Positions 46,681 through 57,783 of a DNA stretch of 64,000 bases are shown in pieces. This DNA comes from Brachycybe producta. Lineage: Eukaryota; Arthropoda; Diplopoda; Playtdesmida; Andrognathidae. The notes beneath the pieces are model-generated. The model did no database searches. It was not told where the DNA came from and worked only from the letters and a program-made list of their open reading frames with translations. A program made the translations under genes and the position numbers. Each line of letters begins with the position of its first letter. Position 1 is the stretch's first letter. Where the stretch lies: positions 7,402,228 to 7,466,227 of the forward strand of contig JAUPFP010000007.1 of assembly GCA_036925085.1 (NCBI GenBank). Direction: 5' to 3'.

Positions 46681-49165
46681 TCTATATGTTGATTGTATTT
46701 TTCAATTTAAGGTTTAGTTAAGACCTGTAATGCAGAAACAATGCAATTCACTCTCAGCTGTTCATGTGCATTGTAAAAATACGCCAACCGATGTCGACAA
46801 AACGATGCTTGCACATGCGCAGTAGAGTAGAGTACTACCTTGCACTGCCTCCGCATTACTTCATGGTGGGCACTGTGCATTAGGCTTTAACCTAACTAAA
46901 TATAATTAACCGTATATTTTAAAAAAATTCAATTGCCAACGGCATGTCCATCGGCAGATGGATTTTAATATCCATCGGCTTTGTCATCGACATTGGCAAA
47001 TGGACGTTTTTTTATCCATCGGCTTCGGACCTCCAGCATAAATTTCACCAGGAGTCGATCTCTAATCAGAAATTATTATACAAAGATGTTTAGTTTTCAC
47101 ATCGCAACTTAGTAGGCCTACTTCAGTGTAAAACACAAACACCCTTCTATAATAAACATTTTCATATTTTAATATGTTTCAGTGATAAATAACAATACTG
47201 AGACATCATTAAGATGTGTCAATTTTTAATCCACTCTGTACAATGTGTACATAACCTGCAGAAAAGTACATTGTCATTGTCATTCTTCACAATACCAACG
47301 GATAATTTATGCAACTTTTACTTTTCTTTATCATAAAACATTAAAGTTGAAGTCTTTAAACGAACAAAAAAGCATCTTTAATATTATATTAAAATTTTTT
47401 TTAGATCAGAATGAAAAAAAAGGTTAAAGCAAATAGAGTTAAAGCATCTAAATGGACTATGGCAGAGGGACTATAAGTCCAAACTACAAAATATTTAACT
47501 ACAGGACTAACTTCCAATAAGAGTCAACGATCTAAATTCATTCAATATCTTGACTTCAACCATTTTTTTCTTCAATACGTTTCGTTTTGCTTTTTAAGTA
47601 AGTTATTTCATAACATTATTTAGAAGAAAAAAATCACAGTTAGTTAGGTTCTAGGATAATGACATTCGAGTTTAAGTAACTTCAAGAGAAGTCGCGTGCA
47701 TACACTGATTTCAAGATAGCTCTATACTCTAATTTAATGAATTCATAACATTAAATTACATCTTCCTAACATCATGCATGTTAGCATCAAAATGTAAAGA
47801 TTACTCACTGACCGTTAAATTACATTTCTATTCTAAAAGATTACTAAATTTCATAGTAATATTGCATTCAGGCCTACTTTAATCTATCAATGACATTTTG
47901 GAAGTTTTTTAAAAGTTTCAGTATAATGAATACTGTATGAAATACTGAATAATTGAATGGAATACTGTATGTAATATGTCATAATGCACACATGCAAAAA
48001 AAAAAAAAAACATACGATTACTGTATGACTTTTTTTGAGAAAAACAATTTTTTTCGTACAAATGTAATGTAGAATTTGAAGTACATAAATTGACGTAAAG
48101 AGCCACAAGAAAGTGCATAGCCAACCAAAAAACCGGATGCTACATGAAATGGCACTTTCATAGACTACTGAAATATTGTGATCTATTTTTTTTATCATCG
48201 AGTGGGTGTTTTAGTGAGCATTGACCTTAGCCTAATCATTGTATAGGAAAACATCTGATCGCTTAAACAAACCTATATTTAATTTCCATACATTTCCAGT
48301 TTTTAAAGATGCTTTTTTCTCTATGCACATTTTACCATTCAACCGATGATATAAAAAAGAATACTGTAACTGAGGCTGCATGTTGGCTACCAATTTTTCA
48401 AGCATTAATCTACAGTGGAAAACAGACTTACAAATAAAAAGAAACCGAAAACACCAACATAAGAACCAATCAATATTCCTTACTTTTTTGTTTTGTTTCA
48501 CAAGAAACAAAGCCTAAAACACTACAGTGAAATTTTTTTAAAACTAGTATTTAAAATTACAAGTATTTAAATCATTTTCTGAACTATAAAAGAAACGTAC
48601 ATATGCCTACTCAACACATTCACTAAATACACAAACTGAATATATACAATTTAAAATAAATTAGTTACACGTCACGAGCCAAATCCAGAAATTTCATTTC
48701 ATGAAACACCTAGATGTGAGCCTTGTACAAGTATTATATACCACATCAGTAGTATTGTGATATACTGTATATTAATGTGTTATGTAAATTAGTAAACGCA
48801 GGGGCAAAATGAATGTAACCATAAATGTGTTTTAATAACTATATACAAAAGTAGCCAATCACTTAAGGGTATTTTCATCTTGATATCTTTCAACATAAGC
48901 TTTTTAAATAAGTTTAAATAATGACCTATCTTTAAGCAGATGATGCTTAGTAAGACTACATTTTTAAATTTTAGTTTATAAAATGTTAATTTTGAAAATA
49001 CATAAAAAATATCCTTAACACTTCTAGTTTCTAAAAACACTTTCTAGTTTGTTTTCATTTTGGTGCCTAAAATCAGCTACTGTATGTAGCTGTTCATAAA
49101 CCATCGCTTTTATAAAAAAGGTCTAAAAAGTAAGAGAAAAAAAAGCTCTAATCCCCTCTTGTATT
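46681..49165. other. AT-rich intergenic DNA, one odd GC-richer patch
   Basis: At 46925-47030 ATCCATCGGC-like motifs occur three or four times in both orientations (ATCGGCAGATGGAT). 48841-48940 and 49005-49060 resemble family X in opposite orientations. No gene was seen. Confidence 0.4.
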
Positions 49166-49240
49166 GCTGGTGTAGTGGATAGTGCCTCAGGCTCTCAGCC
49201 CATGGTAATGTTGGCCATGGGTTCAACCCCATGTTAAACA
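49160..49240 (+). mobile_element. tRNA-derived SINE head with RNA polymerase III boxes
   Basis: TGGTGTAGTGG (49168-49178) fits the A-box consensus TRGYNNARNGG. GGTTCAACCCC (49220-49230) fits the B-box GGTTCRANNCC. The region is GC-richer than its flanks. The ends do not pair as an acceptor stem, so this is not a working tRNA; it looks like the 5' head of a tRNA-derived SINE. No body or tail repeat is defined. Confidence 0.65.
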
Positions 49241-50364
49241 AAAGCTTGTTGGTCAGCTCAAAATTTTCTTCATGTACAAATTTCTTTCTCTACATAAATT
49301 CTACGTGTGTCAAACGATAGTCACAGCTGTAAAGTATGAAACTATGTAGAGATAAGCTTGACTAAAAAGAAATGGTATTAATACAATGTTAACAACAATT
49401 ACAAACTAATTACTACATAAGATAAAAGAAAACAATAATCATTGTTATACAATAGGAGTTAGCAATGCAAGTAATTAGCATTTTTACTGCAAATGTACTT
49501 GTAAGATCAAAAATTACACTACAAATAACTTTATTACCATTAAGAAAAATAATAATAATAAGAATATCTTTAAAGTTATATGAAGTCAAAGATAATATAA
49601 ATAAAAACGAAAAAAAAACTGTGAATTTGTTTTTTAAAAAAAATATTGAAAATTATACATTACCCTATTAAAAGAAACCAAAAAGTATCAATTCAATTTA
49701 AAATCTAAGTAACTGCAATTGCATCTTTAGCTGGGGGATGGTGCTTCATAGAATAATAAGTATCCACAGAATGCATGAAGCAGTATTGTTTATAAATATA
49801 GCGCAAACTCATAAATTAGCTAGTGATATGATAAATAAGATTATGAATGAAGGTTCATAATAAATTAATGAGTGCTCTTTCCCACAGTTGCACCCAACCT
49901 TGACCTTTTTTCTTTCTTTTTAACCGAAATCTTAAAAAAGCAAACCAGACACAAGGAAGGTATCTCATATTTGCCACTAAGACCGTGTTGAAGCCAACTT
50001 AAATTCAAAAGTAGGCCAATACCTGAAATGAAACCACTAGAGTATTGTGTGTATTGAAATTGAATTATCTATCTTTTCTTTCACTTACAATTTTCTTCAG
50101 ATTCATCCCTCATAATTAATCCATGTCAGCAGCAACAGAAGCCACGAAACTCTGGAGCCAACCTCCATTTGTAAAAATTAAAATAATTAAATCACACAAT
50201 GTTCATAATCTAAAACTGAACTGTCTCTCCTTCATATATACGTGTATCCTAATATCCTATTAATTCAGAATCTATCTTTGAATTCCAAAACACAAATCTG
50301 TGGATACAATTACTAATAAAAAAAACATTTTCTAATGGTGTTAAGGGCCTGAAATTAAATGTTC
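49241..50364. other. AT-rich intergenic DNA, no gene seen
   Basis: Nothing beyond AT-rich sequence and A runs was recognised. Confidence 0.45.
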
Positions 50365-50825
50365 GTTGAGCGAAGTGGCATGAATGGCGCTTGCATCACT
50401 AAAATTAATGTCGCTTAGAAAAAAACCACTTTTAAAAATATTTTTAAGGTCTTAATTACAATAACAAACATATCTCATAACTGAGATAACATTATGCTAC
50501 CTCCATAATTTGTTGTATCCCGGCATTTGAAGGCTCAAAATAGGAGAAAAAAAGCCTTGATTGCACACACAACTGTACAACTCTGGTTTCCTTTGATTCC
50601 GTTGAATGATAACGAAAAATTAGAAAAAAAAACCTGTTTGCCAGTTGTGGGTACGATCAAGGCTTTTTCTCCTCTTCCGAGCGATCAAATGAGATAAAAC
50701 AAATTACGGAGGAAGGTTAATGAATTCTTAATTATGAAATGTTTTTCATTGTAACTAAGACGTTAAAAATATTTATGAAAGCAGTTTTTCTACGCGACAA
50801 TAATCTTTAGCAGTGCTACTTCCAA
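50365..50825. mobile_element. Foldback MITE with arms of about 190 bp
   Basis: The left arm (about 50385-50580) pairs with the right (about 50640-50815). Matching pieces include AAAAATATTTTTAAGGTCTT against the complement of AAGACGTTAAAAATATTT, CATAATTTGTT against AACAAATTACG, and GGAGAAAAAAAGCCTTGAT against ATCAAGGCTTTTTCTCC. The central loop is about 60 bp. The target duplication is not clear. Confidence 0.8.
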
Positions 50826-53571
50826 TCATAATATTAATTGAACCATACACTTTATTCAGTCTGAAAATAAATTAAGTTTCTTGATATATACTATACATTG
50901 TATACTAATAATAGACTTTGCAAAAGTGAAACACGAGTCGCCTAAATTAACCCTTTTGGCTGTATATTACACGCAATGACACAAGAGTAATAACAGCTCT
51001 ATGGCTATTTGACAGAGCAAACCTAATCAAAAGCCCAAAACGGGATCATTAAGGGCAGAAGAGGCAAGTGTTCGTTGTTGTAAGTCATCTGACCAAATGA
51101 CCCTTTAATAAAACGAGACACCGATTTCTCTATTGTCCTCCTAATATAAGTAATTAACATCATTCCAACTGCTAGACATTATCAACATAAATGCAATTCT
51201 CAATAGTTCATATTCATACTTTCTATATTGAACAATTAAAAAAAATGTTATTTGTTTAAAGATGACAGAAAAGAGACAATGGAATAAATGAAGATAGAAA
51301 ATTGATGATTTTTATATTATATTAATAGTAAACCGCGGTTAAAGTTCAATGAATAAATTAATATAACTCATAAATGACTTACTCTTCTTCATTACTGAAC
51401 TCATTAATGAGACTCAGAAAAAATATTATTCTCTATTAATTGTATTACATTCTCGATTTTCTTTTACTAGTCAATTAATATAGGAAAAAAGGTTTTATTG
51501 TCATTAATATTGTTTTTCTCTATATGTAGTATTATTGTGATTAAATGAACAAATAAGAGGAAAGTACATTATATACTATGAGAAACTAACTCTTTCTCAC
51601 CAAGGAGCAAAAAAAAAAAATGTCTAGCTTCTCTTCAACCCAGATGGACTTTAAGGGATTGTTGATGACTAATGAGAAGAAACACTGGGAGGTGAAGTCG
51701 TGCACAAAATTATTTGAGTGTGCAATGAAGAGACCGGATTAGTGTCACACCAAAATAATTTGCCATAAATCTATCCATCTTAGCCATGCATTCTAGTGGA
51801 ATGACTTCGACAACAAGATGAAGAAAATCAGATTTGCAGCACAAAACGAGTATTAATTGTAATATAATTCCCTACTTCTTTGATATCACCATGGAAACAA
51901 CTAATTCTAAAAAAGCGCCATTGTAACCATTTAACCCCCTAGAGAAAATAAGGATAAATGCCAAAAAATGAATGTCCAATGAACATTAGCTATAAGATTT
52001 CACAATCTACTAGAATACAGTATTTTCAAATACTTAAGATTTTCAAAATTGGGGTTCTAATTTTAAAATATTTTTTGGTGTACTGTTATTCCCATTTCTA
52101 AAACTTTATTTCATAAAAAGAATTGTAATTTGCAAGCAAATTGTATTTTATCTTAACCCAGAGATCAATTACAATAAATACTAGAAATCGACACCTGTGC
52201 CTACACCAATTAAGCATTATTTAGCTGTTCTAGCACGAAATTCGGTAGTAATCATAGTAAAAGACCAAGCATATGAGTGGGTGAGATAGTATAGTTGCGA
52301 GATGAGGAGCTCGTAAAAAATAATGAAAAAATCTAGCACGTGCAGAACATACAGAAAACCGCATGTAAAAATTTAAATTTACATGAAACAAACAAACATT
52401 TTAAGCCTATTTTATCATTTTATGTTGGAACCTCCTGTTCATAAATGTTTCAAGATTAAGTCTCCAAAACTTTCTAAATTTGGACCTCAGTCACCCTATT
52501 GCAAAGATGTTTAATGATTGCAGTAATTTTTAAATAAACTTGCTTAACAATGCAAGTGCATTATTTATTTTGTCCCTGTAGCATTAGATGGCGCCACTAG
52601 CCCTCTTTCCATTGAAATGTACTGACACTCTTCAACTCTGACTCACCTTCCTTTTTTCACGTGGCAAACTTAATTGTGGGTGGCTATTTCTACACGAGCT
52701 CTCTTGACTTATGTCCTGGGTAAGTTTGTCACATGCTGATAATAAGTTGTTTCGGACGCTTTTATAGCTAAAAGGCATTCTTTTTCAACTAATTGGCGAG
52801 TGTAGTTAGCCACCTACAATAGCATTTTTCTTTGGAGCCTTCTTAAGTTTTCATATGCCTCTTACAGAATTTTATGAAGTAAATGTAATAATTAAGGCGT
52901 TTTCAAATGGACCCTCTGAGTCTCTAGAAGTAAGTACCTTAGAAAGTTAGCATACAAAATTACCAAGCTAAATGCAGAAACTTAACACATTTTAAAAAAA
53001 AAATAAAATAAACCATTTTATACTTTTTAGCTTTTAAAGGTTCATATGTGCAAGTAACTGTATAAAAACTTGGCATAGATATTGGGCAAATCCATTTCAA
53101 AGTTTTTATCTCAAATAGATAAAATCCCAGTTGAAATTTAGACGTGAGATTAAACACAGAAGACTTAGAAATAGAACAAAAACTAGATTTATAGAAAAAA
53201 AAATACTAATGATAGCCGGATAAGAACAAAGATTGGGTCTTTTATCACATATGAATATATACAGTATGTATATATGGGAAACTCACACAGACGACAATCC
53301 AATGGAAATCAGTGGTTACACTAGACCTTTAGTGCAGCTTACAACGAATAAGGAAAAAAAAACTTGAATCATTGAATATTAAAACAAAAAAAAGCCTCTA
53401 AAGAAGTTGAGAGGAGAAAACGAAAAAAAAAGCGAAAGGATGTGTCTCTGAAAATCTTCACAAATATTTTATGAGACCAAATGGCGCCATCATCAATAAT
53501 TCAGAAATGGAAGGCAACAGACGTTAAGTAAATGTGCTGCGAGATTGACTAACTCTAGAAAACGCCTTTAC
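50826..53571. other. AT-rich intergenic DNA, no gene seen
   Basis: 52560-52790 is slightly GC-richer (GGCGCCACTAG and similar) but holds no long open frame. Confidence 0.45.
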
Positions 53572-53651
53572 AGATATATACAGTATATAGATACTGTATA
53601 TATCTCGGAGGTAGGATATATATATATATATATATATATCCTACCTTCGAG
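53572..53651. repeat. Two adjacent long palindromes
   Basis: 53572-53605: AGATATATACAGTAT and its exact complement around ATAG, a 15-bp perfect stem. 53604-53651: CTCGGAGGTAGG, (TA)n, CCTACCTTCGAG, a palindrome of about 48 bp with one mismatch and no real loop. Both are likely to extrude cruciforms. Confidence 0.9.
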
Positions 53652-53890
53652 GCCCGCTTTGGCTTAACACGTAATAATGCAGATTCAAAACCTACACAAA
53701 GCTTGACCAAAAACTTTTTTTTTGGTGAAATAAGCTCCTCAAAGACAATTGTTGACGCCTACATAGAAAAAAGAGATTGGCTTATGTCTTTTATATTAAG
53801 CTTCAGTTTTTCATCCCATTCTTCTAGCTTTTAGTAGACCTGTGTTCTTTTTTCCTTTTTGAAAACAAACTAACAAACAAATATATATAA

Positions 53891-54946
53891 GGATAGGTAC
53901 AGACGATAAATTCTGGCTTGTCAATCCTGGCTTGTTACTGCTTACTGTCTCTCAAAATCCTCACAGACATTCAAACCAGTTCTATTTTTTAGTTTTCTTG
54001 TAAAAATATATGTAGTCGTAGGCTATGTTTTAACTAATTGCTCATGTTTCTATCATTTTTGGAAGGAACATTAACAAAAGTAGTAAGCAAAGTCGATCAA
54101 AGGCTGCAGTTCGTACTGTCAACTTTAAAATACTGTAAAGAAGATTAAGTGATAGCTATTATTTCACTCTTGGTCAGACCACTATTAGAATATTGTTCAC
54201 CAACTTGGAATCCTTTTTGAGATAATTTAATGCATAGAATAGAAAAGGTACAACATAGGGCTGCACGAATTATTAAAGATAAAATATATGTATTCTGATA
54301 GTGAGACCCTCATGCTGGATGAACTTCAGTGGGAATATCTAGCAAACAGAAGAGCTAAGCAAAGCCTTGCCGTTCTTGCATGCTAGCTATCTCCAGCGAA
54401 CCTAGATGCAAAGTCTTACCAGAAACCCCCGTATAAGTAAACATGGCCATCCAAAGCTTATTAAAGAAATAAGAGCTAGAACTGATCCATATTCGTGATA
54501 TTTCTTTCCGAAAGTATTTAGACTATGGAACTCGCTTCCACCACATAGTCCTGTTTTAGGACAATGATCATGTCTAAACCTTGTCTAAGTAACAACCACT
54601 TATGATTTGGAAGTATCCATATCCTGCTTCATGGCTCTCGAGCTCATTGCAGGTGTACTGAGTTGAATTGAACAGTGAATTTTTTTTGGAAACATTACTA
54701 TTTGAACAAAATGCATATTTTCCCCTGTTCTATGGCTTGTCAACATATACCATTTCAGTTTTCTACAGTTTATTCAATTCAATTCATATAAATTGAAGTG
54801 AATTTCGGGCCGAGTAGAATGTTTGAGCCAAGATTGAAGAGCTATAAAAATTTGGATTTAATAAACAAAATCTACTACACACACGATTGATTTTTGCATT
54901 AAAAAGCCAGGATTGACAAGCCAGAATTGATCCTCTGTATTCAACT
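53891..54946. mobile_element. PIF/Harbinger-like TIR element carrying a LINE fragment
   Basis: Terminal repeats share TACAGACGATAAATTCTGGC (left) and TACAGAGGATCAATTCTGGC (right, inverted), both then TTGTCAATCCTGGCTT. TAA flanks both ends (53888-53890, 54947-54949). The subterminal sequence at 53945-54060 matches, inverted, the MITE at 14845-15461. The middle (about 54075-54690) is foreign: a degenerate LINE. Confidence 0.7.
54090..54665 (+). pseudogene. Non-LTR retrotransposon (LINE) ORF2 C-terminal relic
   Basis: Translated pieces in order: SLLVRPLLEYCSPTWNPF (from 54164), HRIEKVQHRAARIIKDK, LDELQWEYLANRRAKQS, KHGHPKLIKEIRARTDPYS and FFPKVFRLWNSLPPHSP. These are the hallmark motifs of the region after the reverse transcriptase fingers and palm in jockey/CR1-like elements. 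Stops (TGA at 54218-54220 and others) and frame changes break it, and the 5' end is absent, as expected for a truncated LINE. It ends near GAATTGAACAGTGAA and lies inside a TIR element. Confidence 0.85.
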
Positions 54947-54949
54947 TAA

Positions 54950-56396
54950 GAGAACACTAAACAAAACAACCCACAAGGTTAATAATTACAGAAATGCAAG
55001 AAGGCGTTTTTTGTGTGAAGTTTTTTTTTTGCTATTAATTTAAGGATTTTTTTCTAAAACAAGACAAGACAAATGCTTGTTTTCTTCTTCTTCTTCACAC
55101 AATATAGTCATAATCATCATCATGGCACCACATTTTAAGAGGCTTATAATTCATAACATCACACATATTCATATGAAACCTCATCATGCATATATTTCAA
55201 ACAAATATATGCTTAATCTTTTATTTATGAATTTACCTGGTAATTATTTCATGAAAGGCAATAACCATTTATGGCACTTATAATTAGTCTTTCCATAAAA
55301 AAATAAATATGAAAACCCTTCTCGTGTGCTGAGATCAATTAAATTTATTGCATCTCTTTTTTAAAAAGTCATCCATGCAATTTCATCCCAAATGTTTCAT
55401 CATAAACCTACACAATATGTATTTTTTTCATTTATTTAAATGTGAAAATTTCTTGGAACTTGTGAAATAAAACAGCTACCATAAACTGTGTGAGACACAT
55501 CCCCCAAAAAAAATATCTGTTCTATGAACCTATATAATGTATGCAGCTTTACGTGCTCTAATTCGAAACAAAAAAAGATCTATCCAATGCTGTTGTCTTT
55601 ATGTTAGGATGAAAACAAAAGATACATCTTTCCCAAGTTTATTCTTTAATTAAAATGAATTCATTTTCTCGTTATGCATTTAATGACAAACGCACTAATG
55701 AAGGCACGTCCTTTGTAACCAAAAAAAATGTCTATTCAAATATTTCTTAAAGTGGTAATTAGCAAATAAGTAAACAAAAAAACTTTCTTCAAGATTTAAA
55801 AAAAAACTTACAATCTCCTAATAGAAAGGTTTAAAAATGCTTTTTAATTACGATAAAACGAAAAATATTGTATGTATATTTTTATCAGGTAACAAATTAT
55901 ATGCACACTGGCTTGTGTTTTGTTTTTCATGTACAATATATAGATCTAATTAAAATTAGCCCATTTTGATTCTGGACGTTTACGATTATCAAATTACATT
56001 TACGAAATTTAAAGATTGTTTCAAAGTTCTGTAAAATAAAAGTCGGGTTGTCATCAAAATCGACCACTTTGAGTCTTTTCATAAAACATACATTGCAGCC
56101 ACAGCCCCCAGCCACCTTCGACTTCATTTTGCAGTCGAAATGTAGTCTAAAAGCGGTCCATATGCCAAGTGTCTGAAAGTATTTCTATGTTCATAAGTTT
56201 AAAAATAAACATTTTAACACAGTTGGACAAAAATGTTTTTGATGTATTTTGGACCTTCTTGAAAACATTTTATAACTTCAAAAAGTATTTATCTTCTTTA
56301 GATATGACATGAAAATACCATTAACTTGTATTTTTACTTTGTTAGTTTTAAGTTTTAACACATTCAATTTCTTATTAAGATATTTTATGAAGAGCT
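54950..56396. other. AT-rich intergenic DNA, no gene seen
   Basis: A stretch at 56115-56165 resembles 4838-4890. Short frames such as 55077-55283 and 55927-56127 carry no motif. Confidence 0.45.
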
Positions 56397-56531
56397 GATT
56401 TTCGGACTTTGGTTATTGTGTTTCAGAAGAGCTACACCAAGAAGAAATTGAAAGTGTTTTAGAAACTAGAACAGCCAGTAGACGAATAACTTAATAGTAG
56501 GCTATTTTACCTTGATATATTATTATATATA
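56397..56531 (+). mobile_element. Family X copy interrupted by a Helitron
   Basis: CGGACTTTGGTTATTGTGTT, then AAAGTGTTTTAGAAACTAGA and CTATTTTACCTTGATAT. It breaks off at 56532, where Helitron copy E starts, within the part where intact copies continue into ATATCTTTCAAAATAAGC. Confidence 0.65.
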
Positions 56532-57314
56532 CTAGTGGGGTAACCCGTCATAAATGACGGGAGCCAAATTCACAGGTAATTGTGTCCTGCCTTAGAATTT
56601 CTTTTCCTCCGCCCTTTTATGACGTCAGACCAAGTAACAAACCAATTAGAAATTGATGACGTTCATAAAAGGTCGGAGTAAAAGAAATTCTAATGCTGGC
56701 CACAATTGCTTGTGATAAATTCTAGTTTAATTTTGCTACTATTATCCCCTCCCCTTTTTATATTTGAAAGAGAAAATGAGATTTTCATTTTCTCTGGTGT
56801 GCTCATGCGCGTCGTTTGTTCCTTTTTTACTCCTTTCATTTCAATTTCAGCCACCCCTCCCACTTTTTTTCAAATCTCCACGTTTCTCTCTCCTCCCTTC
56901 TACACTTTCCAGCCTTTTCCCCTCTCCAATTTAATATCATGGGGTTCTTGGATGGGAAGGGTGCAACATATAGTTGACCTTGAGAAAAAAAAGCTGTTCA
57001 TTTCTTTATTTATTTAAATTTATACAGTGCGTTTCATATATATAGACGCACCCCAAAAATTGGTTATAACTCGAGTTATAGTCAATGGATTCACCTGAAA
57101 TTTTCAGCATAAAGAGATCATCTTATATTCTAAACTTTCTGCTAGGCAGAAATTTTTTTCTTTAAAAGGTAAAAATTAAAAAAATTAAAAACTGGAAAAT
57201 GACCGTTTCATAATTATAGACGCACTAATGAACTTTTCACTTTTATTAATTATTGTGACAAAATAACATGCTGAATCATTAAAAATAGTAAGGTATACAA
57301 CTGTTATGATGGGA
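56532..57314 (-). mobile_element. Non-autonomous Helitron, copy E (long form), with nested fragment
   Basis: The plus strand starts CTAGTGGGGTAACCCGTCAT; the hairpin CCCGTCATAAATGACGGG is perfect. This long form holds an internal inverted-repeat module (56572-56715) absent from copies A-D. After the TTGACCTTGAGAAAA segment it is cut at 57023 by a Tc1/mariner-like fragment. A short TGGGATATTATAT at about 57310-57322 may be its other end. Confidence 0.7.
57025..57305 (+). mobile_element. Tc1/mariner-like fragment inside Helitron E
   Basis: It starts CAGTGCGTTTCATATATATA GACGCAC directly after TA (57023-57024); CAGT-type ends at TA sites are typical of Tc1/mariner. A second copy of GTTTCATAATTATAGACGCA lies at 57205, in the same orientation. 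No transposase motif and no matching inverted right end were found, so it is truncated or internally deleted. Confidence 0.5.
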
Positions 57315-57359
57315 TATTATATACTAACTAGTGGGATAACCCGTCATAAATGACGGGAG

Positions 57360-57512
57360 CAAAATTCACAGGCAATTGTGCCCAGCATTAGAATTTCTTT
57401 TCCGCCGCCCTTTTATGACGTCAAACCAAGTAACAAACCAATTAGAAATTGATGACGTTCATAAAAGGGCTGAGCAAAAGAAATTCTAATGCTGGGCACA
57501 GTTGCCTGTGAT
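57360..57512. repeat. Internal inverted-repeat module of the long Helitron form
   Basis: CACAGGCAATTGTGCCCAGC at the left and its inverted partner CACAGGCAACTGTGCCCAGC at the right continue into ATTAGAATTTCTTTT and a CGCCCTTTTATGACGTC-type sequence on both arms. Arms are about 50 bp around a short centre with ACCAATTAGAAATTGA. The same module occurs at 56572-56715 and about 59295-59445. In copies A-D it is absent, leaving CACAGGCAATTGTG joined directly to CGCATG. Confidence 0.8.
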
Positions 57513-57783
57513 AAATTCTAATTTAATTTTGCTACTATTATCCCCGCCCCTTTTTTATATTTGAAAGAAAATGAGCGTTTCATTTTCTCTGGTGTGCGCA
57601 TGCGCGTCGTTTTTTCCTTTTTTTACTCCTTTCATTTCAATTTCCGTCACCCCTCCCACTTTTCTCTCTCCCCCTCTACACTTTCCAATCTTTTCCCCTC
57701 TCCAATTTAATATCATGGGGTCACCCCTCCCACTTTTCTCTCCCCATTCTACACTTTCCAACCTTTTCCCCTCTCCAATTTAA

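Noticed and set aside
46925..47030. ATCCATCGGC repeats as an organised regulatory array
   Set aside because: Only three or four loose copies in mixed orientation; they may be part of an undefined element.
49160..49240. Functional tRNA gene
   Set aside because: A and B boxes are present, but the ends do not form an acceptor stem.
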